From positions 62,001 to 126,000 of the forward strand of contig CAKTLJ010000002.1 in the NCBI GenBank assembly GCA_934572535.1: DNA of 64,000 bases, written 5' to 3'. Position numbers and translations under genes: made by a program. This document shows positions 11,385 to 19,576 of this stretch, piece by piece (position 1 is the stretch's first letter; each line of letters begins with the position of its first letter). Under the pieces are notes generated by a model, which was not told where the DNA came from, did no database searches, and saw only the letters and a list, made by a program, of their open reading frames with translations. The DNA is from an uncultured Eubacteriales bacterium (GTDB taxonomy: Bacteria; Bacillota; Clostridia; Oscillospirales; Oscillospiraceae).

Positions 11385-12497
11385 TTAATAATCTGCCTTC
11401 AGCCGGACCGGCAGGACCATGAACAGGAAGTTCTCCTCCCCTTCCGCCGGAACGATGATGCAGGGGGTGATGGCGCTGGACAGCTCCAGGGTGACCTTCT
11501 CCATGGGAGCGGCCTTGAGCGCGTCCATCATGTACTTGTTGTTAAAGCCGATCTCCAATCCGCCGCCGCTGCCCTCCACCGGGCAGCAGTCATGGGCGGT
11601 GCCGATGGCGGTCTTGGTGGTGATGTCGATCTCCCCGTCGCCGATGACGCAGCGCAGGGGGCTTTTCAGCTTTTCACTCACGATGAGGGACACGCGGTCG
11701 ATGCAGGAGAGCAGCTGCTTGGTCTCGGCCGTGACCTTGATGGGGTTGTTGCGGGGGATGGCCTGACGCCAGGCCAAAAACTCGCCCTCCAACCGGCGGG
11801 AGATGAGGACGGTCGAGCCAATCTTGAAGAGAACGTGGCGGCTGCCCTGGTGGACAGAGACCAGCTCGTCGGTCTCCCGGCAGATCTTCTCCACCTCGGC
11901 CAGGGAGGCGCCGGGGACCACGAACTCGAAGGAGCCGTTCTTGCTGGCGACCGCCTCCCGGCGCAGGGCCAGGCGGAAGCCGTCCACCGCCACCAGGGTC
12001 AGCCCTTCGTCGTCCACCACGAAGAGGGAGCCGGTGTGGACCGGCCGGCTCTCGTCGCTGCTGACGGCAAAGAGGGTCTGGCCGATCATGGCGCGGAGGG
12101 TCTGCTCCTGGATCTCCAGGGAGTTCTGGTATTCCACGGTGGGAAGCTCAGGGAAGTCCTCGGGGTCCATGCCCATGAGGTCGAACTCGCTCATGCCGCA
12201 GGAGATATGGACCTTCAGCTTCTCCTCCCGGAAGACCAGGGTGTCGTCGGCCATCTTCCGCACGATCTCGCCGAAGAGGCGGGCGGGAAGGACCATGGAC
12301 CCGACCTCCGTGACGTCCGCTTGGACGGCGGAGCGGATGCCGGTCTCCTGGTTGTAGCCGGTGATGAATACGGTGCCGGACGCCTCGGCCTCCAGCAGCA
12401 GGCCTTCCAGGGCGGGGATGGTGCTCTTGGGAGAGACTGCCCGGGAAGCGGTGAGGATGGCGGTTTGCAGCAGGGCCTTTTCGCAGCTGAATTTCAT
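11385..12497 (-). CDS. dnaN: DNA polymerase III beta subunit (sliding clamp)
   Basis: 370 residues beginning [13 protein letters not shown] at ATG 12497, with GGAGG eight bases before it. In the same frame an ATG-initiated extension to 12740 exists but runs through the dnaA-dnaN spacer and is not coding. The three-domain clamp fold is recognisable from [19 protein letters not shown] at the start, through [12 protein letters not shown] in the middle, to a C-terminal [11 protein letters not shown] that matches the family's M-P-M/VR end. DnaN tethers the polymerase and binds partners including MutS and MutL, both encoded at the end of this window. Confidence 0.98.
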   Translation of the reverse strand: MKFSCEKALLQTAILTASRAVSPKSTIPALEGLLLEAEASGTVFITGYNQETGIRSAVQADVTEVGSMVLPARLFGEIVRKMADDTLVFREEKLKVHISCGMSEFDLMGMDPEDFPELPTVEYQNSLEIQEQTLRAMIGQTLFAVSSDESRPVHTGSLFVVDDEGLTLVAVDGFRLALRREAVASKNGSFEFVVPGASLAEVEKICRETDELVSVHQGSRHVLFKIGSTVLISRRLEGEFLAWRQAIPRNNPIKVTAETKQLLSCIDRVSLIVSEKLKSPLRCVIGDGEIDITTKTAIGTAHDCCPVEGSGGGLEIGFNNKYMMDALKAAPMEKVTLELSSAITPCIIVPAEGEENFLFMVLPVRLKADY

Positions 12498-12774
12498 GAG
12501 AAAACCTCCAAACGTTCGAAATGAGGGTGATCTTGGCCTTTCTCCGCCCAATAGGGAGAACAGGATAGATTTGTCGTAATAGTTGCCGTAGGGAATTTTT
12601 TTGTGGAAAACCCGAAAAAAGCCAATGTTTTCAGGAGTATTTTGCCAACAGGGCAGGTGGAAAGTTTTTGGCGGATTTTTGGGGCAGTGTGGAAAGAGAC
12701 GACTTGTCCACACAGGAAGTTCCACTTTTCCACAAAACACGGTGGAATTTTATGTCGGGAAATCGCCGGAAAAC
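12498..12774. other. dnaA-dnaN spacer with DnaA boxes (probable half of a bipartite oriC)
   Basis: 277 bp without genes. Nonamers close to the DnaA box TTATCCACA occur at 12602-12610 (TTTTCCACA on minus strand), 12704-12712 (TTGTCCACA) and 12726-12734 (TTTTCCACA), each one mismatch from consensus, plus a weaker one at 12688-12696. The left part is AT-rich. In Bacillus the origin is split on both sides of dnaA, and the same pattern is seen here. No experimental proof is available from sequence. Confidence 0.75.
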
Positions 12775-14091
12775 TCAGCCGTATCGGTCGTTGACGTTGG
12801 AGCGGATGTCCTTCACCACCTCCGCGATCTCGGGGTTGGACTTGCTGAGCTTTTCGATGCGCTCGATGGAGTGGATGACGGTGGTGTGGTCACGGTTCTG
12901 GAACTCCTTGCCGATGTCCTTCAGGGAGAGCTTGGTCATGCTTCGGATGAGGTACATGGCGATCTGGCGGGCCTGGGAGGTCTCCTTGGTCCGGCTCTGG
13001 CCGCGCAGGGCCTCCTCCTCGATGTTGTAGAACTTACAGACCTCCTCGATGATGACGTCGGCGGAGGGCAGGATGTCGGTGGTGTCCTTGAACATGTCCC
13101 GCACGGCCCGGGTGACGGCCTTGGCGTCCACGTTGCTGCCCAGAAGGTCTCGGAAGGCCAGGATCTTGTTCACGGTGCCTTCGATCTGCCGGACGTTGGA
13201 GGTGATGTTCTCGGCCACATAGGTCAGGACCTCCTCGGGCAGCTCCACGCCCATGCGGATGGCCTTGTTTTTAATGATGGCCACCCGGGTCTCGTAGTCC
13301 GGGGGCTGGATATCGGCCAGCAGGCCCCACTCGAAGCGGGTCTTCAGCCGGTCCTCCAGGCGGAGCATCTCCTTGGGGGGGCGGTCGGAGGTGAAGACGA
13401 TCTGCTTCTTCTCCTCGTAGAGGTTGTTGAAGGTATGGAACATCTCCTCCTGGGTGGAGTCACGACCGGCGATGAACTGCACGTCGTCCATGAGGAAGAC
13501 GTCGGCGGAGCGGTACTTGTCGCGGAACTCCTGGTTCTTGCCCTCGCGGATGGCCCGGATGAGCTCGTTGGTGAAGGCGTCGCCCCGGATGTAGACGATC
13601 TTGTAGTCGGGGTGGGCGTTGTGGATGGTGTGGGCGATGGCGTAGAGCAGGTGGGTCTTGCCCAGGCCGGACTCGCCGTAGATGAAGAGCGGGTTGTAGC
13701 TCTCGGCGGGGCGCTCGGCCACGGCCATGGCGGCGGCGTGGGCGAACTTGTTGGAGTTGCCGACCACGAAGCGCTCGAAGGTGTAGTCCTCGGTGCCGGG
13801 CAGGAACCGGGAGGCGCTGTCCCGCTTGGTATACTTCCCCCGCTCGTCCTGGCTGAGGATGACCACGTCCAGGTCGGCGGAGAACAGGTCGTACAGGGCC
13901 TTCTTGATGTCGGGCAGGTATCGGTTCTCCACGATCTCCTTCTTAAAATCCGTAGGGATGCACAGAATAAACCGGTTCTCCTCCAGGGCGACGGGTTCCG
14001 CGTCGGAGAACCAGGTGGATATGGTGGTTTTGGTCATGGTCTGCTCCATGAGAGACAGTACCCGGTCCCAGATATCGGCAGCGGAATTCAT
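12775..14091 (-). CDS. dnaA: Chromosomal replication initiator DnaA
   Basis: 438 residues. Domain I is at residues 1-80, the AAA+ domain at about 100-320 with Walker A GESGLGKTHLL (about 138-148) and Walker B VFLMDDVQF (about 200-208), and the C-terminal DNA-binding domain ends with the signature RDHTTVIHSIERI. DnaA-ATP unwinds oriC and recruits the helicase. It reads away from rpmH, with DnaA-box DNA on both sides. The promoter at 14209-14237 contains a DnaA box in its spacer, which suggests autorepression. Confidence 0.98.
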   Translation of the reverse strand: MNSAADIWDRVLSLMEQTMTKTTISTWFSDAEPVALEENRFILCIPTDFKKEIVENRYLPDIKKALYDLFSADLDVVILSQDERGKYTKRDSASRFLPGTEDYTFERFVVGNSNKFAHAAAMAVAERPAESYNPLFIYGESGLGKTHLLYAIAHTIHNAHPDYKIVYIRGDAFTNELIRAIREGKNQEFRDKYRSADVFLMDDVQFIAGRDSTQEEMFHTFNNLYEEKKQIVFTSDRPPKEMLRLEDRLKTRFEWGLLADIQPPDYETRVAIIKNKAIRMGVELPEEVLTYVAENITSNVRQIEGTVNKILAFRDLLGSNVDAKAVTRAVRDMFKDTTDILPSADVIIEEVCKFYNIEEEALRGQSRTKETSQARQIAMYLIRSMTKLSLKDIGKEFQNRDHTTVIHSIERIEKLSKSNPEIAEVVKDIRSNVNDRYG

Positions 14092-14438
14092 GGGCTCACT
14101 CCTTCTCTCGTTTCTATCTACGCAGGGGGGACGGAAACTCCATCCCGAAAAAAATCAAGGGATAACGGGATCTGACTGCCCGCAAAAGGGGGCACTCGTA
14201 GATAATAAATTGTATCAGACTTTTTCCACAATGGCAAGTGGATTATATATTCAGATGTGGAAAGAAAGAGACGGAAATGGGACCGTGCCGCCGCCCTGGT
14301 TTTTCACGCGGGCGGACGGAAAAGGCGGCACAAAAAAATTTTTCCCGGACCCTGCGGTTTTCAAACAAAGGCTCCACCATATCTTGGGCTTTGCGAAAAA
14401 AAACGGGAGTGCTCCCGAAATTCCGTGGAAATTTTGGG
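14092..14438. other. dnaA-rpmH origin DNA (oriC, upstream part)
   Basis: Non-coding region between the divergent dnaA and rpmH genes. DnaA-like boxes: 14222-14230 (TTTTCCACA) and 14256-14264 (TGTGGAAAG). Between them lies an AT-rich stretch (about 14238-14252, GGATTATATATTC) that could be an unwinding element. Further right the DNA holds a short GGGAG/CTCCC hairpin at 14405-14416 and no other recognisable signal. Confidence 0.75.
14209..14237 (-). promoter_or_regulatory. dnaA promoter with internal DnaA box
   Basis: Minus strand TTGCCA (14237-14232), 17-bp spacer, TACAAT (14214-14209). The spacer contains the DnaA box at 14222-14230, so bound DnaA would block the polymerase. The leader to the dnaA ATG is about 110 nt. 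Confidence 0.75.
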
Positions 14439-14468
14439 TTGACATCGACAATTCCTTTCCGCTATAAT
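14439..14468 (+). promoter_or_regulatory. rpmH sigma-A promoter
   Basis: TTGACA (14439-14444), 18-bp spacer, TATAAT (14463-14468): both hexamers are perfect consensus. It drives rpmH and probably rnpA-yidD-yidC-jag, with a leader of about 130 nt. Confidence 0.9.
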
Positions 14469-14604
14469 AACCTTTGCGTACCTTTGTGTACTTGCAGATA
14501 CACGGGTCACGCCTTTGTTTGACGACCGCAGCCGGGGCAATTCGGCTGTTGTGGTTGGCGGAAGCTTGCATTCCGCTCGAAATAGATACAGGAGGTGTAT
14601 CGGA

Positions 14605-14739
14605 ATGGTTCGTACCTATCAGCCTAAGAAGCGTCATCGCTCCAAGGTCCACGGGTTCCGCAAGCGCATGGCTACTGCCAATGGCCGCAAGGTCCTGGCT
14701 CGTCGCCGCGCAAGAGGCCGCGCCCGCCTGACCCACTGA
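14605..14739 (+). CDS. rpmH: 50S ribosomal protein L34
   Basis: 44 residues: [20 protein letters not shown] onward, ending [10 protein letters not shown]. It is the highly basic L34 family with its standard length. The start ATG at 14605 has GGAGG nine bases upstream. It lies first in the rpmH-rnpA-yidD-yidC-jag cluster and diverges from dnaA across the origin, as in most bacteria. The gene is short and easily missed; an in-frame upstream ATG at 14515 is not the start. Confidence 0.98.
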   Translation: MVRTYQPKKRHRSKVHGFRKRMATANGRKVLARRRARGRARLTH

Positions 14740-14767
14740 TGCCAGGGGCAATCGCATAGAGGATACA

Positions 14768-14797
14768 AAGGGCGGGGAAAGGATTTCCACCGCCCTT
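14768..14797 (+). promoter_or_regulatory. rpmH-rnpA intercistronic hairpin
   Basis: AAGGGCGG/CCGCCCTT outer stem with GGAAA/TTTCC inner stem and one bulged A. There is no U-run, so it is more likely an attenuation or mRNA-stability element that lets L34 be made in excess of RNase P protein than a full terminator. Confidence 0.55.
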
Positions 14798-14860
14798 ATC
14801 CAGCATACGGAGAAGTATCCTCTCCGCGCCTGCATCCCGAGACAAAGGAGAACTGAGACC

Positions 14861-15229
14861 GTGAAATATACCGTCTCCTTAAAGGAAAACAGAGTCTTCC
14901 GCCGACTCTATGCCAAGGGCAAGAGCGCGGTGGGTCCCGCCTTGGTCCTTTACTGCCGGAGAAACGGCCGGAAGGAAAATCGCTTTGGCATTACCGTCGG
15001 CACCAAGCTGGGCCACGCCGTGGTCCGCAACAAGGTCCGCCGTCGTCTGCGGGAGATCTATCGGCTCAATGAGGACAAGCTGCTGCCCGGTCACGATATT
15101 GTCGTCGTGGCCAGGGTCCGGGCGGTCCACAGCCGGTATGCCGATCTGGACAAACAGTTCCTCCGCCTGGCAAAAAAACTCCAGCTCCTTCGCCCCCAGG
15201 GAGACCCTCCCCAGGAGAAGGGGCCATGA
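14861..15229 (+). CDS. rnpA: Ribonuclease P protein component
   Basis: 122 residues starting at GTG 14861, with AAAGGAG ten bases upstream. RnpA binds the RNase P RNA and helps it cleave tRNA leaders. The family signature is seen as [18 protein letters not shown] (about residues 49-66), the conserved RNR-type motif, and the N-terminal [14 protein letters not shown] block. Its stop overlaps the yidD start (ATGA at 15226), so yidD translation is coupled. The RNase P RNA gene is not in the window. Confidence 0.97.
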   Translation: MKYTVSLKENRVFRRLYAKGKSAVGPALVLYCRRNGRKENRFGITVGTKLGHAVVRNKVRRRLREIYRLNEDKLLPGHDIVVVARVRAVHSRYADLDKQFLRLAKKLQLLRPQGDPPQEKGP

Positions 15230-15444
15230 AGGCTGTCCTTTTATGGATGATCCGGTTTTACCGGACCTATGTCTCACCCGGCCGTCCCCCCTGCTGCCGC
15301 TTCATCCCGACCTGCTCGGCGTATGCCCTGGAGGCCGTAGAGAAATACGGCGCGGTGAAAGGGGGATCTCTTGCCCTGCGCAGGATCCTGCGGTGCCACC
15401 CCCTGCACAAGCAGGAGAGCATCGAGTATGACCCGGTCCCCTGA
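15226..15444 (+). CDS. yidD: Membrane protein insertion efficiency factor YidD
   Basis: 72 residues. The family signature [19 protein letters not shown] and the later ILRCHPL are both present, with the conserved Cys residues. YidD is an inner-face membrane-associated protein that improves insertion by YidC. It is coupled to rnpA by a four-base overlap. 110 bp of GC-rich spacer without a clear signal separate it from yidC. Confidence 0.96.
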   Translation: MKAVLLWMIRFYRTYVSPGRPPCCRFIPTCSAYALEAVEKYGAVKGGSLALRRILRCHPLHKQESIEYDPVP

Positions 15445-15554
15445 CGGCAGCCTTCCTCTCCGGCCTGTCACCGGAGCACTCCCGGCCTCCCTGACGGAAG
15501 GGTCTTCCCCAGGCGCCGGGAGCCAGACCCCAACCAACACTTGGAGGCATATCA

Positions 15555-16880
15555 ATGAGCATCATCTTAACCCCCTTCGCGAAACTCGTCCTGCTGTTCT
15601 ATGACCTCACCGGCAGCTACGGCGTTTCCCTGATCCTCTTCTGTTTGGTCATCCGCGCGGTCCTCTTCCCCATTTTCTTAAAGGGCAGAAAGAGTATGCT
15701 GGCCATGAACGGCCTGGCCGAGCAGCAGAAGATCCTCCAGCAAAAGTACGCCCGGGACCGGGAGCGCTATGGCATCGAGCTGCAAAAGCTCTATGAACGG
15801 GAAGGCGTGAAGCCCTCTGGCGGCTGCCTGTGGTCCATGCTCCCCCTGGTCTTCCTGATGCCTCTGTACGGTATCGTCAGAAAACCTCTGACCTACCTGC
15901 TGAGCATGAGCGAGGACACCTTCAACGCCGTGTCCAACCTGCTCTACGGCACGGTCAAGAGCTACTCCACCGATCAGCTTGGCATGGCCCAGGACGTTTT
16001 CCTGAACTATGACAAGATCATCTCCGCCATCCCCGAGCTGTCCGGTATGCCCAAGATCGACTTCACCTTCCTGGGCATGAACCTGTCCAACACCCCCCAC
16101 CTGATGTTCTGGCGGCAGGAGGACGTGGGCGTTGCCTTCGGTCTGTGGATGATCCCCATCATCTCCGCCCTGCTGGGCGTGGTGTCCATGATCGTCACGA
16201 ACAAGATCAACGCCTACCTCACCGGCGTGACCCGTCCCTCGGACCCCACCACCCGCTCCACCATGCTGCTGATGCCCCTCATGTCCCTGTGGATCTGCTT
16301 CACCCTGCCCGCGACCCTGGGTCTGTACTGGGTGGCAAACAGCGTCTTCGCCATCTTCTCCGAGTTCCTGAACATCCCCTTCCTGAAGACCTATCTGAAG
16401 AAGATGAAGGAGGACAAGGCCAAACGGATCGAGGAGGAAAAGGAGCGCGTCAAGCACGAGAAGAAGGTCCAGGCCGAGGCCAAGAAAAAGGCCCAGGAGG
16501 AGATGCGCCGCATCCAGATGGAGCGCAAGCTCAACAAGAGCATCGCCACCGCCAGCCGCGTGGGCCTGCGGACCTATGCCCGGGGCCGGCTCTATGACCC
16601 CGATCGCTACCCCACCTTCCCCTACCGGGACCCCAACGTCCTCTATCGGGAGGAGCGGGACAAGCAGCAGGCAGAGGCGGAGGAGGCCCAGGCAGCCGAC
16701 CAGGCCGAGCTGGACCAGCCCGCCGCCATGCCGGACCAGGTCGCCGAGACTCCCGTGGAGGAGGCTGTGACCGCGCCCGCGGAGAAGGCTCCCGTCCAGC
16801 CCGAAGCGGCTTCGGAGGAGGAGGACTTCGTGGAGGAATCCTTCCTGGAGGCGTCCGAGGACGACCAGGAAGAAGTTTAA
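15555..16880 (+). CDS. yidC: Membrane protein insertase YidC/SpoIIIJ with long charged tail
   Basis: 441 residues. The insertase core spans about residues 1-280 with five hydrophobic segments, including the groove arginine in CLVIRAVLFPIF (about residue 36). No lipobox is present at the N-terminus, unlike most Gram-positive SpoIIIJ/YqjG proteins. A coiled-coil-like K/E/R-rich stretch follows (about 275-330), then a polar region, and then an acidic, Ala/Pro-rich end (about 370-441). This tail adds around 150 residues to the usual 260-290. A basic tail in YidC can dock ribosomes; an acidic end is less usual. It lies between yidD and jag. Confidence 0.95.
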   Translation: MSIILTPFAKLVLLFYDLTGSYGVSLILFCLVIRAVLFPIFLKGRKSMLAMNGLAEQQKILQQKYARDRERYGIELQKLYEREGVKPSGGCLWSMLPLVFLMPLYGIVRKPLTYLLSMSEDTFNAVSNLLYGTVKSYSTDQLGMAQDVFLNYDKIISAIPELSGMPKIDFTFLGMNLSNTPHLMFWRQEDVGVAFGLWMIPIISALLGVVSMIVTNKINAYLTGVTRPSDPTTRSTMLLMPLMSLWICFTLPATLGLYWVANSVFAIFSEFLNIPFLKTYLKKMKEDKAKRIEEEKERVKHEKKVQAEAKKKAQEEMRRIQMERKLNKSIATASRVGLRTYARGRLYDPDRYPTFPYRDPNVLYREERDKQQAEAEEAQAADQAELDQPAAMPDQVAETPVEEAVTAPAEKAPVQPEAASEEEDFVEESFLEASEDDQEEV

Positions 16881-16919
16881 TCGCTACATCGTTCTAAGAA
16901 ATAAGGAGAAGAAAGCCTT

Positions 16920-17705
16920 ATGGTAAAATGGATTGAAGCCACGGGCAGAACCGAGGACGCTGCCGTTCAGAACGCCCTGGCAGAGCTGGGCCTGGATCGG
17001 GACAGCGTCTCCGTGGAGGTCCTGGAGCGCGCCCGGAGCGGCTTTCTGGGCTTTGGCAGCTCTCCGGCCAAGGTAAAGGTCACCTATGAGGTCCCCGACG
17101 AGGTCCCCGCGGCGAAGCCCGCCCCGGCCCCGGCGGAGCCTGCCGTGGCCCCTGCCGCTCCCGTGGAGGAAGAAGCCCCCGCGCCCGCCGCTGAGGAAGC
17201 CTCCCCTGCCCCTCAGGCCGTGGTCAACGCCAAGGGCGTGGATCTGGAGGACCGCATCCGCGCCTTCCTGTCCGGCCTGCTGGACCACATGGGGGTGGCG
17301 GCGGAGATCAACATCTCCCCCAAGGCGGACAACGGCGTCCTGGTGACCCTGGAAGGCCCCAAGCTGGGCGCTCTCATCGGCCACCGGGGCGAGACCCTGG
17401 ACGCCATCCAGCAGCTGACCAACTACGCCGTCAACCGGGGCCGCACCCATCGCGTGCGCATCCACATCGACGCCGAGAACTACCGCGCCAAGCGGGAGGA
17501 ATCCCTCAAGCGCCTGGCCAACAAGGTGGCGGCCAAGGTGGTCAAGTACCGCCGCAACATCACCCTGGAGCCCATGAACGCCTACGAGCGCCATGTGATC
17601 CACGAGACCCTTCAGGATTACCCCGATGTAATCACCTATTCCACGGGAACCGAGCCGAACCGCCGCACGGTGGTGGCCTTCTCCCGCGGCAAGCACGCAT
17701 ATTGA
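16920..17705 (+). CDS. jag: Jag/KhpB (EloR) RNA-binding cell-elongation regulator
   Basis: 261 residues. Domains in order: Jag-N at residues 1-50 (KWIEATGRTEDAAVQNAL), an Ala/Pro/Glu-rich linker (about 60-105), a KH-II domain with GHRGETLDAIQQL (about 158-170), and a C-terminal R3H domain ending ERHVIHETL and NRRTVVAF. KhpB pairs with KhpA to control cell elongation and division in Gram-positives, probably by binding RNA. It lies 39 bp after yidC and is followed by a terminator. In most relatives mnmE-mnmG come next, but not here. Confidence 0.95.
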   Translation: MVKWIEATGRTEDAAVQNALAELGLDRDSVSVEVLERARSGFLGFGSSPAKVKVTYEVPDEVPAAKPAPAPAEPAVAPAAPVEEEAPAPAAEEASPAPQAVVNAKGVDLEDRIRAFLSGLLDHMGVAAEINISPKADNGVLVTLEGPKLGALIGHRGETLDAIQQLTNYAVNRGRTHRVRIHIDAENYRAKREESLKRLANKVAAKVVKYRRNITLEPMNAYERHVIHETLQDYPDVITYSTGTEPNRRTVVAFSRGKHAY

Positions 17706-17712
17706 ACAAGCA

Positions 17713-17752
17713 ACGGCGGGGGAGGGCTGTACTCCCCTGCCGTCTGTTTTTA
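17713..17752 (+). terminator. Terminator after jag
   Basis: ACGGCGGGGGAG / CTCCCCTGCCGT stem with a seven-base loop, followed by CTGTTTTTAT. It closes the rpmH-jag unit. Confidence 0.85.
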
Positions 17753-17811
17753 TCACCCATCCACCGGTGGATCGCTTCCGCCGCACCCGTTACCATCAGG
17801 AGGGAACCTCT

Positions 17812-18753
17812 ATGACATTCCGAGATCGTATCCACCCCCAGCTCCGGGCCTGGTATGACGACTCTCCCGGCTTCGACTTTGACAACCTGGAGGAGTTCGT
17901 GCCCAAGTGCAACGCCGCCGAGCTGGCAAACCTGAAGGAAGATCCCCAGGTCTCCGTCCGCGACCAGATGATCCCCGGCCCCGACGGGGCACCCGACGTG
18001 AAGGTCCGCATCTACGAGCCCAAGGACCGGGGGAGCGAGCCGCTGCCCTGCCTCTTCTTCTACCACGGCGGCGGCTTCCTCTTCGGCACCGTCTACCGGC
18101 AGGAGACCCTGTGCCAGCAGTACGTAAAGAACGTGGGCTGCGTGGTGGTCTCCGTGGAGTACCGTCTGGCGCCCCAGTGGAAGGCCCCCGCCCCCCTCAT
18201 GGACTGCTACGCCGCCCTCACCTGGGTCTATGACCAGGGCGCGGCCATCGGCGTGGACAACGCCCGGCTGGCGGTCTCCGGCCTGTCTGCCGGGGGGAAC
18301 CTGGCGGCGGCCGTGGCCCTCTACGCCCGGGACAAGAAGGGGCCAAAGCTCTGCTTGCAGATGCCCCTCTACGGGGAGCTGGACTACACCCTGGACTCCT
18401 TCTCCGCCCATGAGATCACCGACCCCAAGGTCTGGTGCCGGTACAACTGCGAAAAGTCCTGGGAGCACTTCCTGCCCGTGGGCCGGATGCCCAACGAGTA
18501 CGACTCCCCCACCCTGGCCAAGGACCTGACCGGCCTGCCGCCCCTGTTTTCCTACATCGGCCAGCTGGACCCCGGGCGCAACGAGAACATCGCCTACTGG
18601 AACCGGCTGCTGGACGCGGGCGTGGAGGTCGAGTACCACGTCTTCCCCGGCTGCTACCACTGCTTCGAGCTGGGCGTCCCCGACGCCGACTACAGCAAGC
18701 GGGCCTACGAGCTGATGTTCGCCGCGCTGCGGAAGGCCTTTGCGGTGGAGTGA
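17812..18753 (+). CDS. Alpha/beta hydrolase (hormone-sensitive-lipase-type esterase)
   Basis: 313 residues from ATG 17812, with AGGAGGGAA upstream; an earlier in-frame ATG at 17767 lies before this site. Family IV features: the oxyanion motif YHGGGFLFG (about residues 82-90), the nucleophile elbow GLSAGG (about 158-163), and a C-terminal Asp/His region with HVFPGCYHCFE (about 281-291). It is cytosolic, with no signal peptide. It probably hydrolyses short-chain esters; the natural substrate is unknown. It stands alone after the jag terminator, 54 bp before holB, where mnmE would be expected. Confidence 0.9.
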   Translation: MTFRDRIHPQLRAWYDDSPGFDFDNLEEFVPKCNAAELANLKEDPQVSVRDQMIPGPDGAPDVKVRIYEPKDRGSEPLPCLFFYHGGGFLFGTVYRQETLCQQYVKNVGCVVVSVEYRLAPQWKAPAPLMDCYAALTWVYDQGAAIGVDNARLAVSGLSAGGNLAAAVALYARDKKGPKLCLQMPLYGELDYTLDSFSAHEITDPKVWCRYNCEKSWEHFLPVGRMPNEYDSPTLAKDLTGLPPLFSYIGQLDPGRNENIAYWNRLLDAGVEVEYHVFPGCYHCFELGVPDADYSKRAYELMFAALRKAFAVE

Positions 18754-18807
18754 CAAAACGATCCCCAAATACACGCCCAATGTGGAAAAAAGGAGGGAAG
18801 ACCCGCC

Positions 18808-19545
18808 GTGGACCGAGAAGATCAGCTGCGAACCCGCATGAAAAGGCGGCAGTTATCCCACGCCTACCTGCTGGTTGGGGAAAACCGCCGGACCCTGGCG
18901 GATACCCTGGCCGCCGCCTGGGTGTGTACGGGGGACGAGCCCCCCTGCGGCCGGTGCGCCGGGTGCCGAAAGGCCAGCCTGGGCATCCATCCCGACATCA
19001 TCCGGGCCGACCCCGAGGGAGAGGGCCTGAAGGCCGAGGCCGTCCGCGCCCTTCGGTCCGACGCCTACATCCGCCCCAACGAGGCCCCGAAAAAGGTCTA
19101 CATCCTGGAGCACGGAGAGCTTCTCAACCCAACGGGGCAGAATATCCTGCTCAAGCTCATAGAGGAGGGGCCGTCCTACGCCTGCTTCCTCTTCCTCTCC
19201 CCCAACCCTGAGCTGCTGCTGTCCACCATCCGCTCCCGCTGCGAGACCCTTCGGGCCGACGGGGAGGAGGCGGCACGGGCCAGCGAGGCGGGAGAGACCC
19301 TGGCCGGGCTCATCCTGTCCGGGGCCGCCCCCCAGGAGACCCTCCCCTTCCTCATCTCGCTGGAGAAGAAGGACCGGGCGGAGATCGCCCTCCTGCTGGA
19401 GCAGACCCACGCCCGCCTGGTCCGGGCCTTGCCCCAGCGGCCGGAGCTCATGGGGCTCATCGACAGGCTGGCCCCCATCCGGGCGGCCTGCGAGTTCAAC
19501 ATCAGCGCCGGTCACCTCACCGGCTGGATCGCCTCCGTCCTGTGA
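18808..19545 (+). CDS. holB: DNA polymerase III delta-prime subunit (short form)
   Basis: 245 residues from GTG 18808, preceded by AAGGAGGGAAG. The N-terminus HAYLLVGENRRTLADTLAAA aligns with the clamp-loader P-loop but lacks GKT, as in many delta-prime proteins that do not bind ATP. Zinc-binding cysteines (CGRCAGC), NPTGQNILLKLIEEGP, and the SRC motif in STIRSRCETL are all present. The protein is about 80 residues shorter than E. coli or Bacillus delta-prime, so the C-terminal collar domain is reduced. It acts in the clamp loader that places DnaN on DNA. Directly followed by ricT, the conserved holB-yaaT order. Confidence 0.92.
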   Translation: MDREDQLRTRMKRRQLSHAYLLVGENRRTLADTLAAAWVCTGDEPPCGRCAGCRKASLGIHPDIIRADPEGEGLKAEAVRALRSDAYIRPNEAPKKVYILEHGELLNPTGQNILLKLIEEGPSYACFLFLSPNPELLLSTIRSRCETLRADGEEAARASEAGETLAGLILSGAAPQETLPFLISLEKKDRAEIALLLEQTHARLVRALPQRPELMGLIDRLAPIRAACEFNISAGHLTGWIASVL

Positions 19546-19576
19546 GGCCCCCATTCTCATCCTAAGGAGAACACCT

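Noticed and set aside
12498..12740. N-terminal extension of DnaN from ATG 12740
   Set aside because: It crosses the origin spacer and DnaA boxes, has no ribosome site and adds 81 residues not found in any clamp.
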